A DNA stretch of 5,521 nucleotides from Porphyromonadaceae bacterium UBA7042 (GTDB lineage: Bacteria; Bacteroidota; Bacteroidia; Bacteroidales; Muribaculaceae). The DNA lies in assembly GCA_002494015.1 (NCBI GenBank), contig DLAR01000023.1, forward strand, positions 53,754 through 59,274, read 5' to 3'. Position 1 is the first letter of the stretch; the number at the start of each line of letters is the position of its first letter. Below the pieces are notes generated by a model. It ran no database searches and was not told the origin of the DNA. It was given only the letters and a program-made list of their open reading frames with translations. Made by a program: the position numbers and the translations under genes. Of this stretch, positions 1 to 5,405 are shown piece after piece.

Positions 1-16
1 CATTACACCTCGGTCA

Positions 17-109
17 CATAGCTACAGCTATGCTCCCTCTGTGTAATAACAAGTTAACTGAAAGATGCTACCACTTTGGATTAACATTTGTTATTAAACA
101 ACCTCTGAA
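17..109 (+). repeat. Two-block dispersed repeat, copy 1, upstream of the sugar kinase
   Basis: Block A includes AGCTACAGCTATGCTCCCTC (20-39), which is identical on the opposite strand to 5502-5521. It contains the perfect dyad CATAGCT-AC-AGCTATG (17-32). Block B (75-109) matches the reverse complement of 5433-5467 with a few substitutions and one indel, and it contains the dyad TAACA-TT-TGTTA (82-93). The 35 bp between the blocks (40-74) do not resemble the corresponding DNA of copy 2, yet the dyad centres are 63 bp apart in both. Block B ends 6 nt before the kinase ATG, so the element fills the kinase's upstream region. No consensus promoter is visible; TAACATTTG (82-90) is one base too long to fit TAnnTTTG. 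Similarity between the copies is seen directly; any role as operator, recombination site or mobile-element remnant is inference. Confidence 0.8.
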
Positions 110-115
110 TAAATC

Positions 116-994
116 ATGAAAGATGTAGTTGTAGGAATGGGCGAGGCTCTGTGGGATGTCCTTCCCGAAGGTAAAAAAATAGGCGGCGCACCGGCCAATT
201 TCGCCTATCATGTGTCGCAATTCGGCCTTGACAGTGCCGTGGTCAGCGCGGTCGGCGATGACGCTCTCGGTGCCGAGATAATTGAAAATTTCAATCAGAA
301 AGGGCTCCGGCACCTCATCGAGACAGTGCCTTACCCGACCGGTACCGTGCAGGTCGAAATCGATCAGGCCGGCATCCCCCAGTATGAAATCAAGGAAAAT
401 GTAGCGTGGGACAACATCCCTTATACCGCCCGCCTTGAAAACCTTGCCGAGCGCACCCGCGCAGTCTGTTTCGGGTCGCTCGCACAGCGCAACGTCGTGT
501 CGCGCAACACCATCAACCGTTTTCTCGACGCGATGCCGCAGGACGACAGCCGCCTGATTGTCTTTGACGTTAACCTGCGTCAGGGATTTTTCAACAAAGA
601 GATTTTATGCAACTCGATGACACGTTGCAATATTCTGAAAATCAACGATGAAGAACTCGTGACAGTCAGCCGCATGTTTGGCTATCCCGGCATCGACCTT
701 CAGGACAAGTGCTGGATTCTGCTTGGCAAATACAACCTCAAAATGCTGATTCTCACATGCGGCATCAACGGCAGCTACGTCTTCACCCCGGGAAATGTGT
801 CGTTCCAGCCTACTCCCAAGGTCGAAGTTGCCGACACCGTGGGCGCGGGCGACTCCTTCACCGCCGCCTTCATCTCATCCATTCTCAAAGGTCTCCCCGT
901 CGCCGAGGCCCACAGACGCGCCGTCGACACCTCGGCCTATGTCTGCACCCGGCAGGGCGCGATGCCCGTCCTCCCCGCCGACCTCCTGAAATAA
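116..994 (+). CDS. PfkB-family carbohydrate kinase, probable fructokinase
   Basis: Predicted cytoplasmic kinase of 292 aa that transfers phosphate from ATP to a sugar, most likely fructose to fructose 6-phosphate. The N-terminal strand leads into the PfkB sugar-binding signature GGAPANFA (residues 23-30). A DVNLR segment follows at 151-155, then the KINDEE motif (165-170) typical of the metal/phosphate region. The C-terminal signature DTVGAGDSF (240-248) carries the anion hole and the presumed catalytic base Asp246. Length is normal for bacterial fructokinases (about 290-320 aa) and no motif is lost. ATG 116 fits because the signature lies at its usual distance from this start; no strong Shine-Dalgarno is seen, which is normal in Bacteroidota. 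It stands alone: repeat copy 1 is upstream and a long hairpin follows 8 nt after the stop. The family is certain; the exact sugar is inferred, and another hexose or 2-keto-3-deoxygluconate remains possible. Confidence 0.93.
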   Translation: MKDVVVGMGEALWDVLPEGKKIGGAPANFAYHVSQFGLDSAVVSAVGDDALGAEIIENFNQKGLRHLIETVPYPTGTVQVEIDQAGIPQYEIKENVAWDNIPYTARLENLAERTRAVCFGSLAQRNVVSRNTINRFLDAMPQDDSRLIVFDVNLRQGFFNKEILCNSMTRCNILKINDEELVTVSRMFGYPGIDLQDKCWILLGKYNLKMLILTCGINGSYVFTPGNVSFQPTPKVEVADTVGAGDSFTAAFISSILKGLPVAEAHRRAVDTSAYVCTRQGAMPVLPADLLK

Positions 995-1002
995 CCCGGT
1001 TG

Positions 1003-1066
1003 TGACCTGTTACCCCGCAAGCGGCGTTACACCACAGTGTAGCGCCGCTTGCGGGATAACAGGTCA
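1003..1066. repeat. 30-bp inverted repeat (long hairpin) after the kinase gene
   Basis: Arms 1003-1032 and 1037-1066 pair over 30 positions with one C-A mismatch (1013/1056) and one G-T wobble (1027/1042), around a 4-nt loop CACA (1033-1036). The core of the arm is the GC-rich CCCGCAAGCGGCG. It starts 8 nt after the kinase stop codon, so it could end or stabilise that transcript. However, no T-tract follows (AACTGCATT), and the stem is far longer than an ordinary intrinsic terminator. A REP-like or MITE-like palindromic unit is an alternative. The structure is certain from the sequence; its function is not. Confidence 0.85.
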
Positions 1067-1114
1067 ACTGCATTGCGTCCCTGTCTGTTGAATATCTGTT
1101 CTTTGAAAGCCATC

Positions 1115-1152
1115 CGGGTTTGTTCATGCATCGCGATTTATCGCGGCACCCG
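1115..1152. other. Secondary hairpin in the 995-1260 intergenic region
   Basis: A perfect 6-bp stem CGCGAT-TT-ATCGCG (1132-1145) lies inside a weaker 5-bp outer pairing CGGGT (1115-1119) with ACCCG (1148-1152). Just downstream is a short 7-bp tandem TATGCAC/TATGCAT (1168-1181). It sits between the long hairpin at 1003-1066 and the promoter at 1228. The 2-nt loop makes the inner element more plausible as a DNA dyad than as an RNA hairpin. No gene is seen in 995-1260. Confidence 0.35.
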
Positions 1153-1227
1153 AGTCCTTGCTGCAATTATGCACTATGCATTGAAACAAAGCGACATTAT
1201 CGCATTACACACCCTTTTAAACCATTG

Positions 1228-1235
1228 TATCTTTG
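1228..1235 (+). promoter_or_regulatory. Bacteroidota -7 promoter element TAtcTTTG
   Basis: TATCTTTG matches the Bacteroidota sigma-ABfr -7 consensus TAnnTTTG exactly and lies 25 nt before ATG 1261, predicting a leader of about 20 nt. A clear TTG at the -33 position is not seen. The promoter lies inside the long upstream extension of the reading frame, which supports starting the protein at 1261 rather than at 1120. Confidence 0.6.
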
Positions 1236-1260
1236 CGGAAAAACTCTAAAATATAGACTT

Positions 1261-1839
1261 ATGAAAACCGACAATCCAACTTTTCCGTGCTTGATTTCCG
1301 ACCGCGCTTTCCGCAAAATTATCTCGATGTACTTTTACGTTTTTGAACACGAGTGGCTTGTCCGTCTCGCTGTCCGCATGAAGGTGATGAACGCTGTGTA
1401 TGAATATGTTACCACCGGTAATGTCATTCTCGAAAAACGAGATGAGATTGAGATGGAGATTTTTGAAATCCACCGTCCCTTTATGGACAATGCTATCCGC
1501 CGCGCACGCATCGCCCGCGAGGCAGCCGCGCGTCGCAAGGCCAAGAAGGCTGCCGAAACCCAAAAGACCCTTCCCGAGACCGAAGAACCTGCTTCCGAGC
1601 CTGCAAAGGCCGAACCGATTCCCGTCGAATCCCCACGGTCCGAGAACTCTCCCGAAACTGTCGAAACTGCTGAAATCATAGAAACCGCAGAACCGGTCGA
1701 AGTCATCGAATCAGTTCCCGCCGAATCAGTTCCCGCCGAGCCGGCCACCGGCGTTACGCGCAAGGTTGTCAAGGCCGAGATGGTGCGTGACGGCGAAGAC
1801 ATAGGCTGGCGTTTCGGCAAATACATCATCTTCCATTAG
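1261..1839 (+). CDS. Hypothetical protein with Glu/Pro/Ala-rich linker
   Basis: I do not recognise a family. The 192-aa product has three parts. Residues 1-75 are a compact segment rich in aromatic and hydrophobic residues (for example MYFYVFEHEWLVRLAVRM). Residues 76-98 are a strongly basic Arg/Lys/Ala segment, likely helical (RRARIAREAAARRKAKKA). Residues about 99-163 are a low-complexity acidic Glu/Pro/Ala/Val linker containing a tandem SVPAE. A short C-terminal tail (164-192) ends in GWRFGKYIIFH, which looks like a conserved binding tail. There is no signal peptide and no confident membrane segment. The frame stays open upstream to ATG 1120, but the TAtcTTTG promoter at 1228 and the compositional change favour ATG 1261. 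It is convergent with the next gene (57-bp gap). The basic helix followed by an acidic linker could suggest a nucleic-acid or envelope contact, but no function can be assigned. Confidence 0.8.
   Translation: MKTDNPTFPCLISDRAFRKIISMYFYVFEHEWLVRLAVRMKVMNAVYEYVTTGNVILEKRDEIEMEIFEIHRPFMDNAIRRARIAREAAARRKAKKAAETQKTLPETEEPASEPAKAEPIPVESPRSENSPETVETAEIIETAEPVEVIESVPAESVPAEPATGVTRKVVKAEMVRDGEDIGWRFGKYIIFH
1708..1737 (+). repeat. Perfect 15-bp in-frame tandem duplication
   Basis: GAATCAGTTCCCGCC occurs twice head to tail (1708-1722, 1723-1737) and encodes the doubled pentapeptide of the acidic linker. The unit is a multiple of three, so slippage would change linker length without shifting the frame. 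Confidence 0.9.
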
Positions 1840-1896
1840 AAGACAAAAGCGGTTCGAAAATCTTGGTAGTGTTTTTTGCAAGTCCTTTCATATCTC

Positions 1897-2259
1897 CTAT
1901 GGTGTGTCAAACATCCGGTTAAAATGTCGGGTCTGGAGTGCCTTCAGGTATCTGTCGGGGTATTTTGCCTTAAAGTAGTACCACGCGAAAAATCGATTGA
2001 GAGTATAGAGATAGTCTCCTTCAGGCACAAGCTGTTTTTGCCATGCCGATTTGATTTTTTTGAAAGAATAAAGATTGAAAAGCAATTCAATTTCAGGCAG
2101 GTCAAGATGTCGCATAGTCATTGCTATAAGCTGGCTGTCGTCAATATTGGATAGGGTTACCGACTCCTGCTCATAGGACCAAAAGGCATGTTCTTTTTTG
2201 AGGCTGTCAAGAAGTTTATGCTTGATAGACGCAATTCTTTTTCTATCTCTGATAATCAT
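1897..2259 (-). CDS. Small antitoxin-like protein (DUF6922-like), orphan
   Basis: The product is 120 aa from ATG 2259 (MIIRDRKRIA). FWSY appears at residues 26-29. An alternating hydrophobic stretch, HLDLPEIELLFNLY (51-64), leads to IKSAWQKQLVPEG (69-81), and the C-terminus is an aromatic-rich helix with NRFFAWYYF (88-96) and PDRYL (101-105). This layout (FW-Y near the start, K-W-LVP-G-Y in the middle, Y-F-KxPxRYLK at the end) resembles from memory the DUF6922 proteins of Bacteroidales, which often precede AbiEii-type nucleotidyltransferase toxins. No such toxin is next to it: the flanks are the convergent 192-aa gene and the divergent Wzi operon. The frame extends upstream to 2394, but a TAnnTTTG promoter directly before ATG 2259 argues for the short form. 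Its DNA is visibly more AT-rich than the neighbours, hinting at acquisition. That it is a gene is likely; the family assignment is moderate and toxin pairing is inference. Confidence 0.75.
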   Translation of the reverse strand: MIIRDRKRIASIKHKLLDSLKKEHAFWSYEQESVTLSNIDDSQLIAMTMRHLDLPEIELLFNLYSFKKIKSAWQKQLVPEGDYLYTLNRFFAWYYFKAKYPDRYLKALQTRHFNRMFDTP

Positions 2260-2263
2260 AATG

Positions 2264-2294
2264 CAAATATAACAACAATTTTGCGAAAACACAA
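2264..2294 (-). promoter_or_regulatory. Promoter of the antitoxin-like gene, nearly leaderless
   Basis: On the minus strand TATATTTG (2271 down to 2264) matches the -7 consensus TAnnTTTG. A TTG (2294-2292) lies 20 bp upstream, the expected -33 spacing. The predicted transcription start is about 2260, one or two bases from ATG 2259, so the mRNA would be leaderless or nearly so. Confidence 0.65.
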
Positions 2295-2356
2295 CCTCAC
2301 AATTTTGTCCCTTATTAAGAAATGTGAAAAAGGAGACGATTTTTTGGAAAAATTTG

Positions 2357-2364
2357 TAACTTTG
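2357..2364 (+). promoter_or_regulatory. -7 promoter element of the Wzi-lipoprotein-legB operon
   Basis: TAACTTTG matches TAnnTTTG exactly and lies 42 nt before ATG 2407, predicting a leader of about 39 nt. No TTG is seen at the -33 position, so an additional factor may be needed. It is divergent from the promoter at 2264-2294, and the two share an AT-rich 147-bp region. Confidence 0.5.
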
Positions 2365-2406
2365 AAGACTCAACACGTTTCGTAAACGCACCAATTGGAC
2401 TCATTT

Positions 2407-3957
2407 ATGAACACAAAGATGTTTTGCCGTTACATTATTGCTGCCGTCATGTCAGTCTTGGCAGTTTCGGTGACTGCTCAGGATGCTGATTCGGTCTACC
2501 CCCTGCACTATGAGGCTTCGGCCACGCTTGGCGCGGGTGACGGCACGTTTGCACCCTACTATATCACGGCGATGCGCCACGGACGTTTTTCTCAGAAATA
2601 CAATGCGCAGGCCGAGGGAAAGGTGTGGCGGCCCATGCCGCTTGACCGTCGGTTCAGCTACGGTTTTGGCGTTGACCTGATTGCGGGGTATGCCTCGGCC
2701 AATGACTATGAGCGTTTTAATGCCGAGACTCAGTCGTGGTACACCCACAGCGAGCGTCCCTCGTCGGCGTGGATTCAGCAACTGTATGGCGAGGTGAAAT
2801 ATCGAGGTGTATTCCTTACTCTCGGACTGAAAGAGCACGGCTCGGCGCTGTTGAACCAGCGGCTTTCGAGCGGCGACCTTGTCGAGAGCGGCAACGCGCG
2901 ACCCATTCCCGAGGCCCGTGCCGGGTTTGTCGACTTTCAAGACATCCCGTTCACTCGCGGGTGGGTGCAGATTCAAGGCGAAATATCATTTGGCAAGATG
3001 ACCGACAGTGACTGGTGGGCCGACCGGTTCAACTACTACGACTACCACGTCACCTCGGGGCAGTGGTACAACTACAAGCGGTGCTATTTCCGCACTAATC
3101 CCTCTAAACCGCTGTCGGTCACGGTCGGGATGCAGGCTGCCGCCACTTTTGCCGGGACAACCCGGCTGTATTATCGCGGCGAGTTGCAGCGGGAAGACCG
3201 CCGCAAGCTGAAACTGAAAGACTTTTTCAATATGTGGATTCCCCACGAGGACGGCGGCGAGGATTTTTACTCGGGCAACCATCTCGGGTCATGGGACTTC
3301 AACGCCCGTTACCTGTTTAAGAACGGCACGGTTGTCAAGGCTTATTTTTCATGGCCGTGGGAAGACGGGTCGAGCATTGGCCGCCGCAACGGCTGGGACG
3401 GTATATGGGGACTCGAATATGCCGCCCCGGAGCGCGGATATGTCTCGGGCGCGGTGATTGAATATCTCGATTTCACCAATCAGTGCGGCCCCATCCACTA
3501 TGCTCCCGGCGACCATCCCGGCACCTCGCTGACCTCCGAGGCTACGGGGGGCGACGATTACTACAACAACGCCACCTACAACTCCTATGCCAACTATGGC
3601 CTCTCCATCGGCACTCCCGCCCTTCTCGCGCCGTTATACCAGCTCAACGGATTCCTTGTCTACCGCGCCAACGCGATGCGGGGATTCCACGTCGGGATCG
3701 AGGGGACGCTCAGTCCCGTACTCGACTACCGTGTCAAGGGCGGCTACCGCAAGGCGTGGGGCTCCGGCTACCGGCTGCTCCCGGCTCCGGTGCATCTGAC
3801 ATCGCTCATGGCCGAGGCTACGCTGCGCATCCCCGAGGTCAGGGGACTGAGTGTCAACTGCATGGTCGAAGTTGACCGAGGCAACATGCCGTGCAATGCA
3901 TTCGGGGCGATGGTGACGGTAAGATATGACGGAATTTTTAATATAAATAAGAAATGA
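2407..3957 (+). CDS. Wzi-family outer-membrane protein (capsule assembly)
   Basis: The product is 516 aa. A Sec signal peptide with hydrophobic core IIAAVMSVLAVSV is followed by a likely cleavage VTA|QDAD (after Ala24). The mature part consists of many amphipathic, aromatic-rich strands, as expected of an outer-membrane beta-barrel. Segments recalled from Bacteroidota Wzi-family proteins (PF14052) are seen in order: HYEASATLGAGDGTFAPYYI near the N-terminus, GNHLGSWDF (290-298), GGDDYYNN (381-388), YGLSIGTP (397-404), and a C-terminal strand ending in VTVRYDGIF. In Escherichia coli Wzi is an outer-membrane lectin that anchors capsule; Bacteroidota homologues are usually named by family only. 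ATG 2407 is preferred over TTG 2395 in the same frame because it places a normal signal peptide at the start. It is first in an operon and its stop overlaps the next start (ATGA). Family call strong; the exact glycan ligand is unknown. Confidence 0.88.
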   Translation: MNTKMFCRYIIAAVMSVLAVSVTAQDADSVYPLHYEASATLGAGDGTFAPYYITAMRHGRFSQKYNAQAEGKVWRPMPLDRRFSYGFGVDLIAGYASANDYERFNAETQSWYTHSERPSSAWIQQLYGEVKYRGVFLTLGLKEHGSALLNQRLSSGDLVESGNARPIPEARAGFVDFQDIPFTRGWVQIQGEISFGKMTDSDWWADRFNYYDYHVTSGQWYNYKRCYFRTNPSKPLSVTVGMQAAATFAGTTRLYYRGELQREDRRKLKLKDFFNMWIPHEDGGEDFYSGNHLGSWDFNARYLFKNGTVVKAYFSWPWEDGSSIGRRNGWDGIWGLEYAAPERGYVSGAVIEYLDFTNQCGPIHYAPGDHPGTSLTSEATGGDDYYNNATYNSYANYGLSIGTPALLAPLYQLNGFLVYRANAMRGFHVGIEGTLSPVLDYRVKGGYRKAWGSGYRLLPAPVHLTSLMAEATLRIPEVRGLSVNCMVEVDRGNMPCNAFGAMVTVRYDGIFNINKK

Positions 3958-4424
3958 AACTCAGGATATACAACATATTTTTCCTCTTGGTCATGGCTGC
4001 GGGTTTCCTGACCGGCTGCACGCAGAACGACGGCGACATTGGCCCGTGGTTCGGCCGCTGGCGCCTTGACAAGATGACCTGCGACGGCAAAAACATGGAT
4101 ATTTATGCCGACGCTGACATGAGGCTCGTCTACTGGTCGTTTCAGAACAACATTGTGCGCATCGCTGTCCAGCACGCCCACGACGTTGAAGAAACAACCT
4201 TCGGACGGTGGTCGCAGCAGGACGACTTGTTGCTGCTTGACTTCACCGCAGCCGGCGACCCGGTGGATAATCCCGGAATTTTCACCCCTCCGGCAATCCT
4301 GCACTTTGAATCTGACGAAATCAACCGACTGACAATAAACGAGATGACCGACAGCTACCTCGACCTCTCCTATCATGGTGCCGACGGCCGTCTCTATCAA
4401 TATTTTCTCAAAAAAGTAATCTGA
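3954..4424 (+). CDS. Lipocalin-like lipoprotein
   Basis: The product is 156 aa with a signal peptide (IYNIFFLLVMAAGF) and lipobox LTGC (19-22), so Cys22 should be acylated. It is followed by acidic CTQNDGD, which may favour surface display in Bacteroidota, though it is not a clear export signal. The mature part begins DIGPWFGRWRLDKMTCDGK and continues as short strands (RLVYWSFQNNIVRIAV, TFGRWSQQDDLLLLDF, LDLSYHGADGRLYQYFLKKV), resembling the lipocalin-like small lipoproteins of Bacteroides (DUF4847-type, from memory). It starts within the Wzi stop codon (ATGA overlap), so translation is probably coupled, and it ends 3 nt before legB. A role as a partner of the Wzi-family barrel is inferred from that coupling only. 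Lipoprotein status is clear; the family name is moderate. Confidence 0.85.
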   Translation: MKLRIYNIFFLLVMAAGFLTGCTQNDGDIGPWFGRWRLDKMTCDGKNMDIYADADMRLVYWSFQNNIVRIAVQHAHDVEETTFGRWSQQDDLLLLDFTAAGDPVDNPGIFTPPAILHFESDEINRLTINEMTDSYLDLSYHGADGRLYQYFLKKVI

Positions 4425-4427
4425 ACA

Positions 4428-5405
4428 ATGGAGAAAGTCCTCGTTACCGGCGCCGACGGTTTTATCGGGTCACATCTGACCGAATTGCTCCTTGCCGAGG
4501 GGTATGCCGTCCGCGCTTTGTGTCAATATAACTCATTCAATAACTGGGGATGGCTTGACAATGTGCGCCATCCCGATCTTGAGATAGTCACCGGCGACGT
4601 GCGCGACCCCAATCTCTGCCGCGTCATCACCGACGGCTGCTCGACTGTGTTCCATCTCGCCGCGCTGATAGCCATCCCTTACAGCTATGTCGCCCCTGAC
4701 AGCTATGTGGATACTAACATCAAGGGCACGCTGAACATCTGTCAGGCTGCGCGCGACTGTGGCGTGAAACGACTGATTGTCACCTCGACAAGCGAGGTCT
4801 ATGGAACAGCCAAGTATGTCCCCATCGACGAGAAACACCCGCGGCAGCCCCAGTCGCCCTACTCGGCCACCAAAATCGGTGCCGACGCGATTGCGATGAG
4901 TTTCTTCAACGCATTCTCCCTCCCCGTGGTGCTTGCCCGGCCTTTCAACACCTATGGACCGCGCCAGAGTGCCCGCGCAATTATCCCGACGATTATCACT
5001 CAGATAGCCGACGGAAAACGCGAGATAAAGGTAGGCGACCTGACTCCCACGCGCGATTTCAACTATGTGACCGATACCGCCGCCGGATTTCTCGCCCTTG
5101 CCCGTGCCGAGGGTATCGAGGGACGCGAGATAAACATTGCCACCGGTGTCGAGGTGTCGATGCGCGAGACTCTCGAAACGATTGCCCGGCTGATGGGGGC
5201 CGATGTCAACTATGTGACCGACCCTCAACGTCTCCGCCCGTCGGGCAGCGAGGTGTTCAGGCTGTGTGGCGACAACACGCTCATCACTACCCTGACACCG
5301 TGGCGCCCGCGTTTCAATCTTGAACAAGGATTGAAAGAGACTATCGACTGGTTTACCACGGGCGACAATCTCAAGATGTATAAAACCGAAATCTACAACC
5401 GATGA
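4428..5405 (+). CDS. legB: NAD-dependent sugar-nucleotide 4,6-dehydratase LegB
   Basis: The product is a 325-aa short-chain dehydrogenase/reductase of the extended type. The Rossmann motif GADGFIG is at 8-14. The LegB-typical YNSFNNWGWLD is at 34-44, then FHLAALIAIPYSY (75-87) and VDTNIKGTLN (94-103). TSTSEVYG (119-126) contains the Thr121-Ser122-Glu123 dehydratase triad as in GDP-mannose 4,6-dehydratase, followed by YSATK (145-149) with catalytic Tyr145 and Lys149. ARPFNTYGPRQSARAIIPTII (160-180) and LTPTRDFNYV (205-214) are the substrate-binding part. In Campylobacter, LegB converts GDP-GlcNAc to the 4-keto-6-deoxy sugar, the first dedicated step to legionaminic acid; homologues may use UDP-GlcNAc. 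Length and motifs are complete (Campylobacter LegB is of similar size). It starts 3 nt after the lipoprotein stop, within the operon. The next pathway gene, the aminotransferase legC, is not directly downstream; a repeat is. Confidence 0.9.
   Translation: MEKVLVTGADGFIGSHLTELLLAEGYAVRALCQYNSFNNWGWLDNVRHPDLEIVTGDVRDPNLCRVITDGCSTVFHLAALIAIPYSYVAPDSYVDTNIKGTLNICQAARDCGVKRLIVTSTSEVYGTAKYVPIDEKHPRQPQSPYSATKIGADAIAMSFFNAFSLPVVLARPFNTYGPRQSARAIIPTIITQIADGKREIKVGDLTPTRDFNYVTDTAAGFLALARAEGIEGREINIATGVEVSMRETLETIARLMGADVNYVTDPQRLRPSGSEVFRLCGDNTLITTLTPWRPRFNLEQGLKETIDWFTTGDNLKMYKTEIYNR

Noticed and set aside
68..313. 81-aa minus-strand frame across repeat copy 1 and the kinase start
   Set aside because: It is antisense to the kinase N-terminus and ends in block B of the repeat; no motif is seen.
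1120..1260. N-terminal extension of the 192-aa protein to ATG 1120
   Set aside because: An exact TAnnTTTG promoter (1228-1235) lies inside the extension, and the extension reads through the hairpin region with unprotein-like composition.
1335..1829. 164-aa serine/threonine-rich minus-strand frame
   Set aside because: Its Ser/Gly/Val-rich run is the antisense reading of the Glu/Pro/Ala linker of the plus-strand gene.
1840..1896. T6 run (1872-1877) as terminator of the convergent genes
   Set aside because: Only a 4-bp CTTG/CAAG pairing surrounds it, and no stable stem precedes the Ts, so a terminator cannot be supported.
2260..2394. N-terminal extension of the minus-strand 120-aa protein to 2394
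   Set aside because: It would cover the promoter of the gene (2264-2294) and most of the divergent promoter region.
3768..4400. 210-aa open frame on the minus strand
   Set aside because: It is antisense to the end of the Wzi gene and the lipoprotein gene, both well supported; no recognisable domain or promoter.
4533..5327. 264-aa open frame on the minus strand
   Set aside because: It lies fully antisense to legB, whose motifs are complete; its composition is that of a shadow frame and no family motif is seen.
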